A DNA stretch of 64,000 nucleotides, from assembly GCA_023957245.1 (NCBI GenBank), contig JAMLHJ010000001.1, forward strand, positions 395,273 through 459,272, in the 5' to 3' direction. How positions within the stretch are numbered: position 1 is the first letter of the stretch; each line of letters opens with the position of its first letter. This stretch comes from Chitinophagales bacterium (lineage in GTDB: Bacteria > Bacteroidota > Bacteroidia > Chitinophagales > JADIYW01). A program made the position numbers and the translations under genes. The notes under the pieces were generated by a model. The model worked only from the letters and a program-made list of their open reading frames with translations. It was not told the DNA's origin and did no database searches. This document shows positions 9,997 through 19,524 of the stretch, piece by piece.

Positions 9997-10773
9997 ATGT
10001 TTTCAAATGACACATTTAAGGGACAGATTGTCCTAGTTACTGGAGGAGGTAGTGGAATAGGATATACGATAGCAGAAAAATTTTTACAACTAGGCGCAAC
10101 GGTTTGGATAGCTTCTAGAAAGAAAGAAAGAATAGACAAAGCTTTGGCTGAATTATCCTCACTTGGAGAAGTACATGGAACGATTTTAGATATTCGTGAA
10201 CCTGAACAAGCAGAGGCTATTGCTGCACAGATTAAAGAAAAGCATGGTCGTTTGGATATTCTTATTAATAATGCAGGAGGACAATTCCCATCAGCTGCAG
10301 AAAACATTAGCTATAATGGATTTAAAGCTGTTGTTACTAATAATTTGATTGGAACATTCTATATGACAAAGGTCATGGCCCAAACATTTTTCATCCCTCA
10401 AAAGCAAGGAACTATTGTCAATATCATTGCAAATATTTATAAAGGTTTCCCAGGAATGGCACATACAGGGGCAGCTAGAGCTGGAGTAGATAATCTCACT
10501 AAATCTCTAGCAATAGAATGGACAAGATATAATATCAGAGTCAATGCAATCGCTCCAGGCATCATAGCTTCTTCCGGAATGGAGCAATATCCAGACGAGT
10601 TCAAGAAAAACATGAGTGCGTCTATCCCCAACAGAAGATTGGGGACTACAGAAGAAGTTGCTTGGCCTACCCTATTTCTAGCCTCTCCGATGGCATCATA
10701 TATCAATGGAGAAACACTTTATGTAGATGCAGGGAATAGATTATGGGGTGATATGTGGCAGTATATGGAATAG
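9997..10773 (+). CDS. Short-chain dehydrogenase/reductase, trans-2-enoyl-CoA reductase (PECR)-like
   Basis: The 258-residue Rossmann-fold protein has the NADP-binding TGGGSGIG at residues 15-22, ASRKKER (an NADPH-type basic pair), NNAGG and the C-terminal GETLYVDAG strand. The place normally held by the catalytic Tyr-x-x-x-Lys reads HTGAARAGVDNLTKS. That is the form seen in peroxisomal trans-2-enoyl-CoA and 2,4-dienoyl-CoA reductases, which lack the classical Tyr. A role in reducing enoyl-CoA esters is therefore the best guess. It stands alone, divergent from the lipoprotein gene. The general SDR assignment is firm, the substrate is not. Confidence 0.8.
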   Translation: MFSNDTFKGQIVLVTGGGSGIGYTIAEKFLQLGATVWIASRKKERIDKALAELSSLGEVHGTILDIREPEQAEAIAAQIKEKHGRLDILINNAGGQFPSAAENISYNGFKAVVTNNLIGTFYMTKVMAQTFFIPQKQGTIVNIIANIYKGFPGMAHTGAARAGVDNLTKSLAIEWTRYNIRVNAIAPGIIASSGMEQYPDEFKKNMSASIPNRRLGTTEEVAWPTLFLASPMASYINGETLYVDAGNRLWGDMWQYME

Positions 10774-10805
10774 AATAAATCTCAAATTTAAACCTAAACG
10801 ATATA

Positions 10806-10824
10806 TTGCAAATTTCATTTGCAA
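10806..10824. terminator. Short hairpin between convergent genes
   Basis: TTGCAAAT (10806-10813) and ATTTGCAA (10817-10824) form an 8-bp stem with a 3-base loop, between the stop codons of the SDR gene and the alpha-glucosidase gene. There is no T tract, so a terminator role is weakly supported. Confidence 0.35.
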
Positions 10825-10848
10825 AGGTGCTACTAATTTCTCCATAGT

Positions 10849-12474
10849 TTATACTCCAGCTAACTGAATAACAACTCCAGAAAGAGCATCCACTTGCAAA
10901 ATTCCTGAGGTAAGATGTGTTTGGCTAGAGGAACTCAATAATATTTCACCTTGCACTTTTTGAGAAATTTGAGATTTAGAAAAATTGACAACAATTCTCA
11001 ATCGCATATTTTCATCTATACGTTCATATACCAAAATATTTTTTTCAGAGGAAATTATCTTTAAACTTCCTTGATGTAGAGCTGAATAATCCTTTCTCAA
11101 AGCGATTACTTTTTTATACCAATTCAAGAGAGAATTTTCATCCAAAGACATCGTAGCCACATTTCGAGATTCATATTGATCGGTTACATCCAACCATGGG
11201 CGAGTATCAGAGAAACCAGCATTTTTATTGTCATTCCATTGCATCGGCGTACGGCAAACATCACGATTGATACTTACTGGCAATAATCGTAAAAACCAAT
11301 TGGGTAGCCATTTAAATTCAGCAGCCATAGGATCTTGAGCAGCGGTTCGTTCTATTTGACCATTGACCATACCGATTTCTTCACCGTAATACATCGTAGG
11401 AACTGCTCTCACAGTCAATTGAATTAAAGAAATCAATTTTGCACGATTCAAATCATTGTTAATACGCCTTGAATATCTATAAATATCGTGATTGCCCAAT
11501 ACCCATGTAGGAATCAATGGAGAAGGAAATTCCTTCTCAAAACCCATAATTGTTTTTCCAAACCATTTGGCACTCCATTTAAAATACATTGTTTCAAATA
11601 AAAAGATAAGATGCAAACCATCACCTTTTCCTAAATATTTTTTTACAACATCCTGACTTCCAAATACTTCGCCTATCAAAAAACGCTCTTGAGCACCATA
11701 TTCATCCATCACAGCTCTCAATTCTTGAGCCAGTGCGAAATTGTCTGCTTGATTGACAGAATACTTTCTTTTCTGAAAATTGCCACCTGGCCATTCAGGG
11801 CTAGGTGCAGGATTGGGACTCCAAGGATTATCTCTAAACAATTCATCTTTTAGAATACAGTTGAAAATATCCAACCTGAAGCCATCTACTCCGAGATTTA
11901 GCCAAAAGCGGACCGTGTCAAACATTTCTTTTTTGACTTCTGGATTTCTATAATTCAAATCTGGTTGGAATGGTAAAAATGAGGCATAATACCATTGATC
12001 TCTTTCTGGAGAATAATGCCAACCCTTACCCCAAACAATATTTTTCCAATTATTGGGAGCTTTTCCTCCTTTCCCATCTTTCCAGATATACCAGTCAGAC
12101 TTGGGATTGCCTTTAGATTTTTTAGATTCCTGAAACCATACATGTTGATCAGAAGTATGATTCATCACCATATCCAGGACAATTTTCATTCCTCTTTGAT
12201 GAACTTTAGCAATTAATTCTTTGACATCATCCATTGTTCCATATTCAGGAGCAATCGACCTATAATTACTAATATCATAACCAAAATCCTTTTGTGGACT
12301 TTCATAAAAAGGTGATAACCAGATTGTTTCCACACCAAGACTATTGATATAGTCCAATTTTAATATTATTCCCTTAATATCTCCTATCCCATCATTATTA
12401 CTATCGTTAAACGATCTCGGGTAAATTTGATAAACTACTGTTTTTTGCCACCAAGGCAAATTATTTTCTTGCAT
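10849..12474 (-). CDS. GH13 alpha-glucosidase / oligo-1,6-glucosidase
   Basis: The 541-residue protein starts WWQKTVVYQIYPRSFNDSNNDGIGD, the standard opening of GH13 alpha-glucosidases. It has the four conserved regions: DMVMNHTSDQH (101-111), GVDGFRLDI with nucleophile Asp202, IGEVFG with acid/base Glu269, and LGNHD with Asp330. No signal peptide is present, so it acts in the cytoplasm on short alpha-glucosides such as maltose, isomaltose, sucrose or trehalose-like substrates. The C-terminal beta domain is complete (VVNFSKSQISQKV...). The PaiB-like gene ends 9 bases upstream on the same strand, so they may be cotranscribed. Linkage specificity cannot be read with confidence. Confidence 0.88.
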   Translation of the reverse strand: MQENNLPWWQKTVVYQIYPRSFNDSNNDGIGDIKGIILKLDYINSLGVETIWLSPFYESPQKDFGYDISNYRSIAPEYGTMDDVKELIAKVHQRGMKIVLDMVMNHTSDQHVWFQESKKSKGNPKSDWYIWKDGKGGKAPNNWKNIVWGKGWHYSPERDQWYYASFLPFQPDLNYRNPEVKKEMFDTVRFWLNLGVDGFRLDIFNCILKDELFRDNPWSPNPAPSPEWPGGNFQKRKYSVNQADNFALAQELRAVMDEYGAQERFLIGEVFGSQDVVKKYLGKGDGLHLIFLFETMYFKWSAKWFGKTIMGFEKEFPSPLIPTWVLGNHDIYRYSRRINNDLNRAKLISLIQLTVRAVPTMYYGEEIGMVNGQIERTAAQDPMAAEFKWLPNWFLRLLPVSINRDVCRTPMQWNDNKNAGFSDTRPWLDVTDQYESRNVATMSLDENSLLNWYKKVIALRKDYSALHQGSLKIISSEKNILVYERIDENMRLRIVVNFSKSQISQKVQGEILLSSSSQTHLTSGILQVDALSGVVIQLAGV

Positions 12475-12483
12475 TATAATAAT

Positions 12484-13077
12484 TTATGGATTGAAATATT
12501 TCATCCAATGAATAATATCTGAATTTTCTAATTTCTCAGATTGTTCCCAATTAGAAATAATTGTATTGATTTCAGAAGGACTTCTATCCTGACTCATTTT
12601 GGCTATTCCTTCAATTTTTGTAGGTAAAATTCTAAAAGAACAAATACCTTTTAACAACCTCTGAGTATATTCCTTTGAGACATTATAATACGCTTCCAAA
12701 TCCTGTTGTGAGGTTTGACGCATCAAATCTTCTACGATTCTAATATTTTCTTTTTCATCCAAAAATTCAATTTTACCATACCAATGAACAGCCAAGTAAT
12801 CCCATGTAGGAACACTATTGGTTCTACTGTAATTCTTTGTTGAAATATATGCATTAGGACCATTGAAAACGCAGATACATTCCTTGCCATCAAAATTGAC
12901 CAAAGGATTATTAGCGGCTACATGACCTTCCAAGAAAACAGAGCCCTCTTCAAAATGTAGATTGAATGGAATATGCGTAACACTAGCCTCACAAAATAAA
13001 AGTCCGAAAGGATAGGCTTTCAAAACCTTTTCAATTGTTGCAATGTCATGAAATTGATATTCAGAAGAAATATACAT
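12484..13077 (-). CDS. PaiB-like FMN-binding protein
   Basis: The product is 197 residues from ATG at 13077 (MYISSEYQFHDIATIEKVLKAYPFGLL). It matches PaiB family proteins through HIPFNLHFE, LEGHVAANNPL, AYISTKNY...VPTWDYLAVHWYGKIEF and the C-terminal IEGIAKMSQDRS. The frame opens nine codons earlier at 13104, but that start would overlap the preceding gene and family members begin near MYIP, so the internal start is preferred. The fold is a split-barrel flavin-binding domain. PaiB was named in Bacillus as a protease-synthesis regulator, but its biochemical role is unclear. Confidence 0.82.
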   Translation of the reverse strand: MYISSEYQFHDIATIEKVLKAYPFGLLFCEASVTHIPFNLHFEEGSVFLEGHVAANNPLVNFDGKECICVFNGPNAYISTKNYSRTNSVPTWDYLAVHWYGKIEFLDEKENIRIVEDLMRQTSQQDLEAYYNVSKEYTQRLLKGICSFRILPTKIEGIAKMSQDRSPSEINTIISNWEQSEKLENSDIIHWMKYFNP

Positions 13078-13087
13078 GGATTCAGAC

Positions 13088-14089
13088 TTAAAACTCCCAG
13101 ACATTCACTTTTTCTACCTTGCTGCTATCTCCTTCTATCTTTTGAATATTAATATATCCAGAACCAGCCAATTGAATAGCGTCTCTCCTTGCTTGTTCAT
13201 CAGAAGATAATTTGACATAATCGGTATCAAATTTTTTAAGCACTTTCCACTCTCCTCGCTTAAAAGTATAAATCGTAATACGAGCTATATTCCCTCTTTT
13301 CACCAAGACACTAAACTCATCAGCACCATCACCATCTAAATCACCTTCATTCAAAAGCGAAGCATCTTTCGTGCCTTTGATATCAATAGGAGGCAATAAT
13401 TCATTTGAAAAAATCAAACTCGTTGTACAATCGACACATTGGTCATCTTCTGGTGGAAAAACATAAATAGTTTCTAATCCTTTCCCTGAAAAATTGCCTT
13501 GTATTTCAACAGATGAAATGGAATAAATCTTTTCTAATACTTGCATAGAATCTTTGACACTCTTCACTTTTATATCTGTTTCAGGGTCACTCTCAGCAAC
13601 TATTAGCCATTGATTATCTCCTATTTTCTTAAATACAATATATGAAGGAACTGGAGCAGTAATATTACCAACGCTAATATATTTTGTAAATTCACATCTG
13701 TATTCAGTAGAATTTATCTTCCTCACTTTCATTCCTCCAATGATTCTCTGAAAATACTCAGGATATCTTCTGAAAAGATTTCTTTTGATTTGGATAGCAT
13801 CATATTTACTTCTGTCCTCACCATAAAAAAACAAACTGGAGGCATACATATTATCCAAATTGTCTAAAAATTTCACATTGTGACAACCATTCCAAACTCG
13901 CACTAAATGTGCAATCTGCAAGGTATCCGACATCTCATCAAAAGATGATGTTTGACCTAATTTTTCATTAATTATCTCATCTATTCTATTCCCATCATTT
14001 TCCTCATTATCATTATTATTACAACTCTGAAAAAAAATGAATAAAAATCCTATAAGAAATAAGTATAAATTCTTGTTGGCTATTTTCAT
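13088..14089 (-). CDS. Lipoprotein with SnoaL-like and FG-GAP-like segments
   Basis: The 333-residue product has a signal peptide and lipobox FQSC (Cys about 23) followed by an Asn/Asp-rich spacer (NNNDNEENDGN). The middle (residues 50-165, HLVRVWNGCHN...YDAIQIKRNLFRRYPEYF...WLIVAESDPE) looks like a SnoaL/DUF4440-type alpha+beta domain. The C-terminal third carries a repeat-like LNEGDLDGDGADEFSVLVKRG segment typical of FG-GAP calcium loops. It is tightly followed by the PaiB-like gene. Function unknown; surface or periplasmic lipoprotein is secure. Confidence 0.65.
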   Translation of the reverse strand: MKIANKNLYLFLIGFLFIFFQSCNNNDNEENDGNRIDEIINEKLGQTSSFDEMSDTLQIAHLVRVWNGCHNVKFLDNLDNMYASSLFFYGEDRSKYDAIQIKRNLFRRYPEYFQRIIGGMKVRKINSTEYRCEFTKYISVGNITAPVPSYIVFKKIGDNQWLIVAESDPETDIKVKSVKDSMQVLEKIYSISSVEIQGNFSGKGLETIYVFPPEDDQCVDCTTSLIFSNELLPPIDIKGTKDASLLNEGDLDGDGADEFSVLVKRGNIARITIYTFKRGEWKVLKKFDTDYVKLSSDEQARRDAIQLAGSGYINIQKIEGDSSKVEKVNVWEF

Positions 14090-14232
14090 TGAAACAAATA
14101 TAAATACCTTACCTGAATACTTTATAAAATATAGAATGATAATAGAATAAAACTCTTTTAATTTTTTTGATGATATAGGATCGAATAAGATACTTAATCA
14201 AGTGCATTATGGGTGGGTTTGGTATTCATAAG

Positions 14233-14261
14233 GCAAGGGTGAATTGCATTTCGTCCCTTGC
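14233..14261. repeat. Isolated hairpin in AT-rich intergenic region
   Basis: GCAAGGG (14233-14239) and CCCTTGC (14255-14261) flank TGAATTGCATTTCGT. It is the only GC-rich patch in the region 14090-14367 and has no T tract on either strand. It looks like a decayed dispersed hairpin. Confidence 0.4.
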
Positions 14262-14367
14262 TAAAAAAAATCATTATTTTAATAATTATTTAAACTTTTT
14301 AATTATAATTAAAAAATGTTTTTGTTTTATTAAATATTTTTAGTAAAATTTGATTAATATTAAAACT

Positions 14368-14805
14368 ATGAATATTCACGTTAAGTCTTTCTACTCCTCA
14401 ACCTTAAAAACTTTAACACTTTTATTAATGTTAAATGTTTTTATTGATAATTCTTTTGCTCAGAATATTGAACAAGAAAAGATACGATACAAAGTAGAAG
14501 TGGATTCACAAATCATCAATGCTACTCCTTATGAAATTACTTATGAGAATGGTCGAGAAATCCATCATGATGAGAATGTAGAATGGTATATAGATGCAGA
14601 AGTGTATAGGTTTATACCTAAACAATTAAATAAAAATGGAGATATTATACAAAAGCAAACCCTTTCACCTGCCATCTTTTTACTTTCAGGTGGAGCTTTT
14701 GTGCACAAAGATAATCAGGCAGAACTTAATCCAGCAAATTCCCAATTACATGACAATATAAAACTAGCAAAAAAATTAGCCAATGAAGGTTATAAAGTGA
14801 TTTGA
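14368..14805 (+). pseudogene. N-terminal part of secreted esterase paralogue, cut by in-frame TGA
   Basis: The frame starts at ATG 14368 with a signal peptide ending NSFAQ (about residue 32); an upstream TTG at 14350 is less likely. It encodes the first part of an alpha/beta-hydrolase, including the oxyanion-type strand AIFLLSGGAFVHKDN. A TGA at 14803-14805 (codon 146) interrupts it at KVI-stop-INYAV. Translation in the same frame continues with family-like sequence to 16875. The corresponding region in the paralogue at 121-1965 reads YNVFVLTYQV. One base change of a TGG Trp codon would explain it. It could be a real nonsense mutation or a sequence error. Confidence 0.8.
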
Positions 14806-14883
14806 ATCAATTACGCTGTTGAAACTAATTTTGTTTATGCATTAAAGATTGGTTCGCTACTTAAAGAATCCACCAGTGCAGTT

Positions 14884-16875
14884 ATGAATGGAAGTGAAGC
14901 TAAAGCAAGATTAGAACACGCTTCTTTAAAATCTTTCAGAGACTTTAGGGTGAAATTTGGACAAGAAATCAATAAAGCAACCAATAATATTGACCCAAAT
15001 AATGTTTTTGTGGCTGGAATCAGTGCTGGGGCTATTTTATCAATTTATTCAGTTTTCTTAGATCAAAATGAAATCTCCTCCAATATTACATTCGTAGCTG
15101 ATGGAGCGTCAAGTTCTACAACGATAGTTACAATTGATTCTGCTCATGCTTTACGAACAAATGGTTATCCAATGCCTCCAATCAAAGGAATCATCCCTAT
15201 GGCAGGAGGTAGTCTATATAATAACATTTTCACTAACAATACATCAAATACTAATAAAACTGCTATTAATTTTATGCATGGCACTTGTGATGAAGTTGTG
15301 AATCAATACGAAGGGAAAGTGAGTTTCAAGTTCATTGATACTACATCTCAAAGTCCAGTAATTTTTTATCCAAATAATCTAGATGCTAATAGGTATCCTA
15401 ATGCATACGGATCGAAATTTTTATATAATTTATTAATATCAACTCACAATAAAATTGGATTTGGGCAGGTAATTAATGGAGGACATAGTGTACTAAACAT
15501 CGTTCCTGATGTGACTACTATTATCAATGGTGGCTGGGATGTTGCAACAAAAACACCGGGTCTCTCATTTCCTGCTCCCGACATGAGCTTACCTATTAAT
15601 CAGAGAGACATTGTTTTTGACAATATTTCTAGTTTCATGAAACGAGTGATGGGTGTGGCAGGATATCCAGCATGGACAAATCACGCTTATTCTGTATTTC
15701 CAGATATGCCTACCACTGGATGCCTCACGGAAGATTTATCTTTGGAGAATACTCCCATCACTGCTAATAACATCACTTGTGGAGCTGAAAGTGCAACTAT
15801 CAATCCCAACCTTCCATTGGGAGCATCAGTAGTTTGGAGTGTTTCTCCATCTTTACAAATTATAGGGTCTAATACAGGAGCTACTATCAATTTTAATAGC
15901 AATGGTGTTACATCTGGAACAGGAGTAATCACTGCTGCTGTGACCAATCATGGATATACCATCTCTGTCAATAAGACTATTAATATTTCTAGTCCTGTTT
16001 TCCCTACTCCAATACCAACCACTAATAGTGCAGGATATGATACGATTTGTTCTGGAAGTAAGACCCTGACGATTACGAATCTCCCTTCATCTTATACTAG
16101 TATCACTTGGACAAAAGTAGGTGGATTGACTATTTTAAGCCAAGATGACTCAAGTGTTACTTATCAGAGAAGTGGGCCTATTATCCAAGGAGGAATATTA
16201 ACAGCTACGATAGTCACTCCATGTGAAACTAAATCATTTAATTTTGATATTAACTCGTATCGAAATTTAAACTTTTCACCAGACAATATCATGGCATTCG
16301 ATGGCGAATGTGGTGCTACTATATTATCTACGGGAGGATTTCCTACTAAATTAAGGAATAATAGCATTCATACTTTCACTATCATATATAATAACGCCCT
16401 ATTTGATGGAATTACTGGTGCTGATTGGCAATTTACTTGTGGTACTATTACTAATGGTCCAACTAATACATGGATAGGAAATGAAATGAAATCTCAAGTT
16501 ACTGTTCATGTCAATAGTAGTAGTTCTTCTAACTGTGGAGATATCAGAGTGAGACCTACTAATCCATGCTCGATAGGAACTGTATGGAGAATACAAGATA
16601 CGGAGTATGGAACTTGCGGAGGTGGATGGTCATTGATGTTGTATCCAAATCCTAGTACGAGCTTTCTTGAAATCACTTTAAAGAATGAAGAAGATGCCAT
16701 TGAAGAAAAACTCAATATGGAAGTATTAGACATTATGGGAAATGTCGTTTTAAAATCATACATAGAAGATGGTAGAAAACAAATAAACACTTCTTATATG
16801 CAACCTGGCAAATATCAAATCGCTATATATACTAAAGATGAAGTAGTAACAAGTTCATTTATAGTAAAAAGATAA
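14884..16875 (+). pseudogene. C-terminal part of secreted esterase paralogue with T9SS type A domain
   Basis: This 663-residue frame is in phase with the N-terminal part at 14368-14805. The reconstructed protein has 835 codons plus the internal stop. It supplies the catalytic residues: Ser220 in VAGISAGA, Asp308 in HGTCDEVVNQY and His373 in NGGHS (numbered from 14368). These mirror Ser211, Asp294 and His361 of the paralogue. Ig-like/PKD-like beta domains follow (about residues 455-690 of the whole). It ends in a type A T9SS sorting domain (LYPNPSTSFLEITL... GKYQIAIYTKDEVVTSSFIVKR). By itself this part lacks a signal peptide, so without readthrough or restart the protein would not be secreted. 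A lipoprotein gene follows after 26 bases. Confidence 0.8.
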
Positions 16876-16901
16876 TTTTATCACCTTTAAATTACATAAT
16901 C

Positions 16902-17891
16902 ATGAAACATTTAAATTTTATCACCATTGTTCTATTGCTATTGACTATGCTGGCATGTAATAAAGACAAAAAAACAATCATTGACGAAGGAAAAGATGAC
17001 GATAGGAACATAAGAATATTAAGAGTTGACTATATTAATAAAGTAAGCAATAAGACAATTTCTTATATATATAAATATGACTCATTAGGTAAATTAATAA
17101 GACCTGCTTTATTAAGACCTGATAGTATAGAAGACTTCTCAATTAAAGTAGTATATAATGAAAACAGTATCAAATTTATATACTTAGATGGATTTTCTAG
17201 TGATCAACTATGGCATAATACTCATATTACGTTTGACAACGATAAAGTAGAAGAAATAGAAGTAGAAACTCCTTTTAATCTGCATACTCCACATATAGCA
17301 ATTGCTGGCAAATTGGGTGTCTTTAGAAATAATAATAATCAATTAGATTCAATAAAATTTATATACGGAGATATTCCAGCAACATCATACTTCCCTCTTG
17401 AAACTAAAGTGACAGCCTATAATTCTTATGGCTTGCCCATAACATCTCAATCGCTACCATCCCAAAACACCTTTACTCTTTATCGAGATAACGATCCAAT
17501 TTATTTTAAGTTTGATTATGTACGAGGTGAAGGAATTCCATCCATGCTAAAGCGCTTAGTAAATGAAGAGTTTCTACAACTGAATAAATATGGAGTAACA
17601 AATAATGACAAATATATTATTAAATATAATGGTATAAGTAATTCATATGGGGCAGGGCGAGGTGAAGGAAATTGGCTGGTATCTTTCGGACTCCCTCAAT
17701 ATTATATTCTCTCAAAAAGAAGCACTCATATAGTTTCAAAAAGGATTGCAGATGTTTATAAAATAAAAGTTGGAGAAGAAGTGTTTGAAAAAACGATTGT
17801 AGATGAGTTTCCATATATTCATGATACTTCAGCCAAAACTTTAGAAATTGGAGGCTTGAAGATATGGTATGAGTTTGATGAAATTAAATAG
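16902..17891 (+). CDS. Lipoprotein of unknown function
   Basis: The 329-residue product has signal peptide MKHLNFITIVLLLLTMLAC with lipobox MLAC (Cys19) and a KDKK start of the mature protein. The remainder is rich in beta-strand with YD- and YN-type repeats (YIYKYDSLGKLI, VVYNENSIKFIYLDG, VTAYNSYGLPI). These are reminiscent of YD-repeat-like lipoproteins in Bacteroidota, but I cannot name a family. It lies 26 bases after the interrupted esterase gene, so the two were probably one transcription unit. Confidence 0.65.
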   Translation: MKHLNFITIVLLLLTMLACNKDKKTIIDEGKDDDRNIRILRVDYINKVSNKTISYIYKYDSLGKLIRPALLRPDSIEDFSIKVVYNENSIKFIYLDGFSSDQLWHNTHITFDNDKVEEIEVETPFNLHTPHIAIAGKLGVFRNNNNQLDSIKFIYGDIPATSYFPLETKVTAYNSYGLPITSQSLPSQNTFTLYRDNDPIYFKFDYVRGEGIPSMLKRLVNEEFLQLNKYGVTNNDKYIIKYNGISNSYGAGRGEGNWLVSFGLPQYYILSKRSTHIVSKRIADVYKIKVGEEVFEKTIVDEFPYIHDTSAKTLEIGGLKIWYEFDEIK

Positions 17892-18142
17892 CAATTTATT
17901 GATGTATCACACTAGATTGATGTGTAGAGAACTTTGATTTAGACAGAGAAGCTCAGCTTAGTAAGTACACTGACCAAGTTCAATATGTTATATTGGAAAA
18001 GGGTTTGGTCAGTGAGCCTTGCCGAACTGACTGACTTTGGCAAACTCAGCTAGTGCTTTATTTCATTAAACTTAGTAAACTTTGCGTAGAACTTAGTACT
18101 CTTTGCGGTTAGTTTCAGAAGGTTCAGCCACCAAGCGTGAGC
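17892..18142. repeat. Repeat-rich intergenic region C beside the IS element
   Basis: CACTGACCAA (17968-17977) and TTGGTCAGTG (18005-18014) form a perfect 10-bp inverted repeat next to a GAGCCTTGCCGAACTGAC segment, a REP-like motif also seen at 29525-29547. Bases about 18063-18113 carry another copy of the ACTTTGCGTAGAACTTAG module. No gene is seen. Confidence 0.7.
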
Positions 18143-18181
18143 TTCCCTAAATAGGGTTGACCGTTTTGGTTAATAATTCAT

Positions 18182-19108
18182 TTATTTATCTATAATAACC
18201 ATCGGACAATTATGAGCCTTTGGTTCTTTTCTTGGTTTAAAGCTAAGGTGGCTCGATGCCACCTTAACTTTATAATTACCTTCGGCATAAATAATCACCT
18301 TCGGTCTTTCTTGGTTGTCCAAATCTAACAAAGTTTCTTTAAACTCCAAAGGAGAGTACTCATTATTAAAGGCAAGGTGCAACCGTGATTTGTTATAATG
18401 GTTGACCGCTTTTTTTGTTTTCTTTTTCAGGGTTTTAAAATCCGGGATGTGCCAATGCTTAAGGTATTCGTTCTTAATTGTTCCATTAATCCTTTCAGCA
18501 AAAGCATTATCCTGTGCTATTTCACCCATACTGACCCTTATGCCATTACTTTTTAATAGCCGAACATATTCCTTACTGCCATACTGAGAGCCTCTGTCGG
18601 AGTGGTGAATCATGTTTTCTAAGCATTGTGTCGGTATTTTACTTAAAGCCATTTTCAGCGCATTAATGTTGCATTGTGTCCTCAAATTATCTCCGACGTT
18701 ATATCCCAAAATCTCTCGTGTATAAACGTCAATGATAAAGACCAGATAATAAAACTTACCGTTTATGTCAAAATAAGTAATATCGCTTTGCAGTACCTGA
18801 TAAGGTCTGGTTACCTGCATTCCTTCTATGAGATTGGGATAATCAAACCACGCTGGAATTGTTGTTCTAGTATAGTTTTTCATCGCTTTGACACGGTAGC
18901 CCAATTCCATAAAAACTTCACAAAACTTGTCTCTGCCCATTGTTTTAGGCAGAAGTGCTTTGTATAACTTCTCCACCCCACATCCCGGATGATCTGTTCT
19001 GATTACATCTACTTGATGTATTAAATCATTTAATTCCATATCAAACAATTCTTGCCGTTTGCGACTTTTATGAACCGCTTGCTTGCTTATGTCTAACATC
19101 TGATACAT
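18182..19108 (-). CDS. IS3-family transposase OrfB (DDE integrase domain)
   Basis: The 308-residue frame from ATG 19108 has an HTH_21-type segment (DHPGCGVEKLYKALLPKTMGRDKF) and an rve integrase core with the DDE triad: Asp in LQSDITYFD, Asp in HHSDRGSQYGS and Glu in NAFAERINGT. It lies in the -1 frame relative to OrfA and stays open upstream past the A8 run at 19175-19182, so it is probably made mainly as an OrfAB fusion by programmed frameshifting. The DDE residues are intact, so the element may still be active. Confidence 0.92.
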   Translation of the reverse strand: MYQMLDISKQAVHKSRKRQELFDMELNDLIHQVDVIRTDHPGCGVEKLYKALLPKTMGRDKFCEVFMELGYRVKAMKNYTRTTIPAWFDYPNLIEGMQVTRPYQVLQSDITYFDINGKFYYLVFIIDVYTREILGYNVGDNLRTQCNINALKMALSKIPTQCLENMIHHSDRGSQYGSKEYVRLLKSNGIRVSMGEIAQDNAFAERINGTIKNEYLKHWHIPDFKTLKKKTKKAVNHYNKSRLHLAFNNEYSPLEFKETLLDLDNQERPKVIIYAEGNYKVKVASSHLSFKPRKEPKAHNCPMVIIDK

Positions 19109-19125
19109 ACTATTTAAACTGTAAT

Positions 19126-19524
19126 CTAGAGCTTCTCTATGGTCTTGGAACCACCAGAGTGTTGGGTGTTTGAGTTTTTTTTAATATCAATATCGAACTG
19201 TTCCTTGGCTAGGTCTATCATTTTTTCCAAGTAATCAATATTCATCTGTTTCTGACCAACAGCACGTTCAAGCTCTTTAACACGAGCTTCTAGAAGTTTG
19301 ATTTTTTCTGATTGACTATTTTTCATCTCAACGACTTGAATGGATTTTTTGTTATAATTGGAATATTTGTAAATCCAACTGTAAATTGTTGCATTACCAA
19401 TATCATAAATTCTTTCCATTTCACAAACCGAGGATTGACCAGATTCGTATTCTTGAACAATCTTTAATTTGAAATCTTCTGAAAACCTGCGTTGTCTTTT
19501 AATTCGTTTTTCACTCTTTAACAT
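19126..19524 (-). CDS. IS3-family transposase OrfA (HTH protein)
   Basis: The 132-residue protein has the N-terminal helix-turn-helix of IS3 OrfA (RRFSEDFKLKIVQEYESGQSSVCEMERIYDIGNATIYSWIYKYS), followed by a leucine-zipper-like coiled coil (KIKLLEARVKELERAVGQKQMNIDYLEKMI). It binds the element's ends and multimerises in known IS3 members. Codons AAA AAC at 19179-19174, preceded by an A, form the slippery heptamer A AAA AAC, near its C terminus. Confidence 0.9.
   Translation of the reverse strand: MLKSEKRIKRQRRFSEDFKLKIVQEYESGQSSVCEMERIYDIGNATIYSWIYKYSNYNKKSIQVVEMKNSQSEKIKLLEARVKELERAVGQKQMNIDYLEKMIDLAKEQFDIDIKKNSNTQHSGGSKTIEKL

Noticed and set aside
10806-10824. Strong terminator between the SDR and glucosidase genes
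   Set aside because: The 8-bp stem has no T tract on either strand, so it is kept only as a low-confidence hairpin.
14350-16875. TGA reassigned to Trp or Sec as explanation of the interrupted esterase
   Set aside because: Other genes in the window end at TGA in the expected places (for example 1962, 35158 and 35865) and use TGG for Trp. No selenocysteine machinery or SECIS-like element is seen near the codon.
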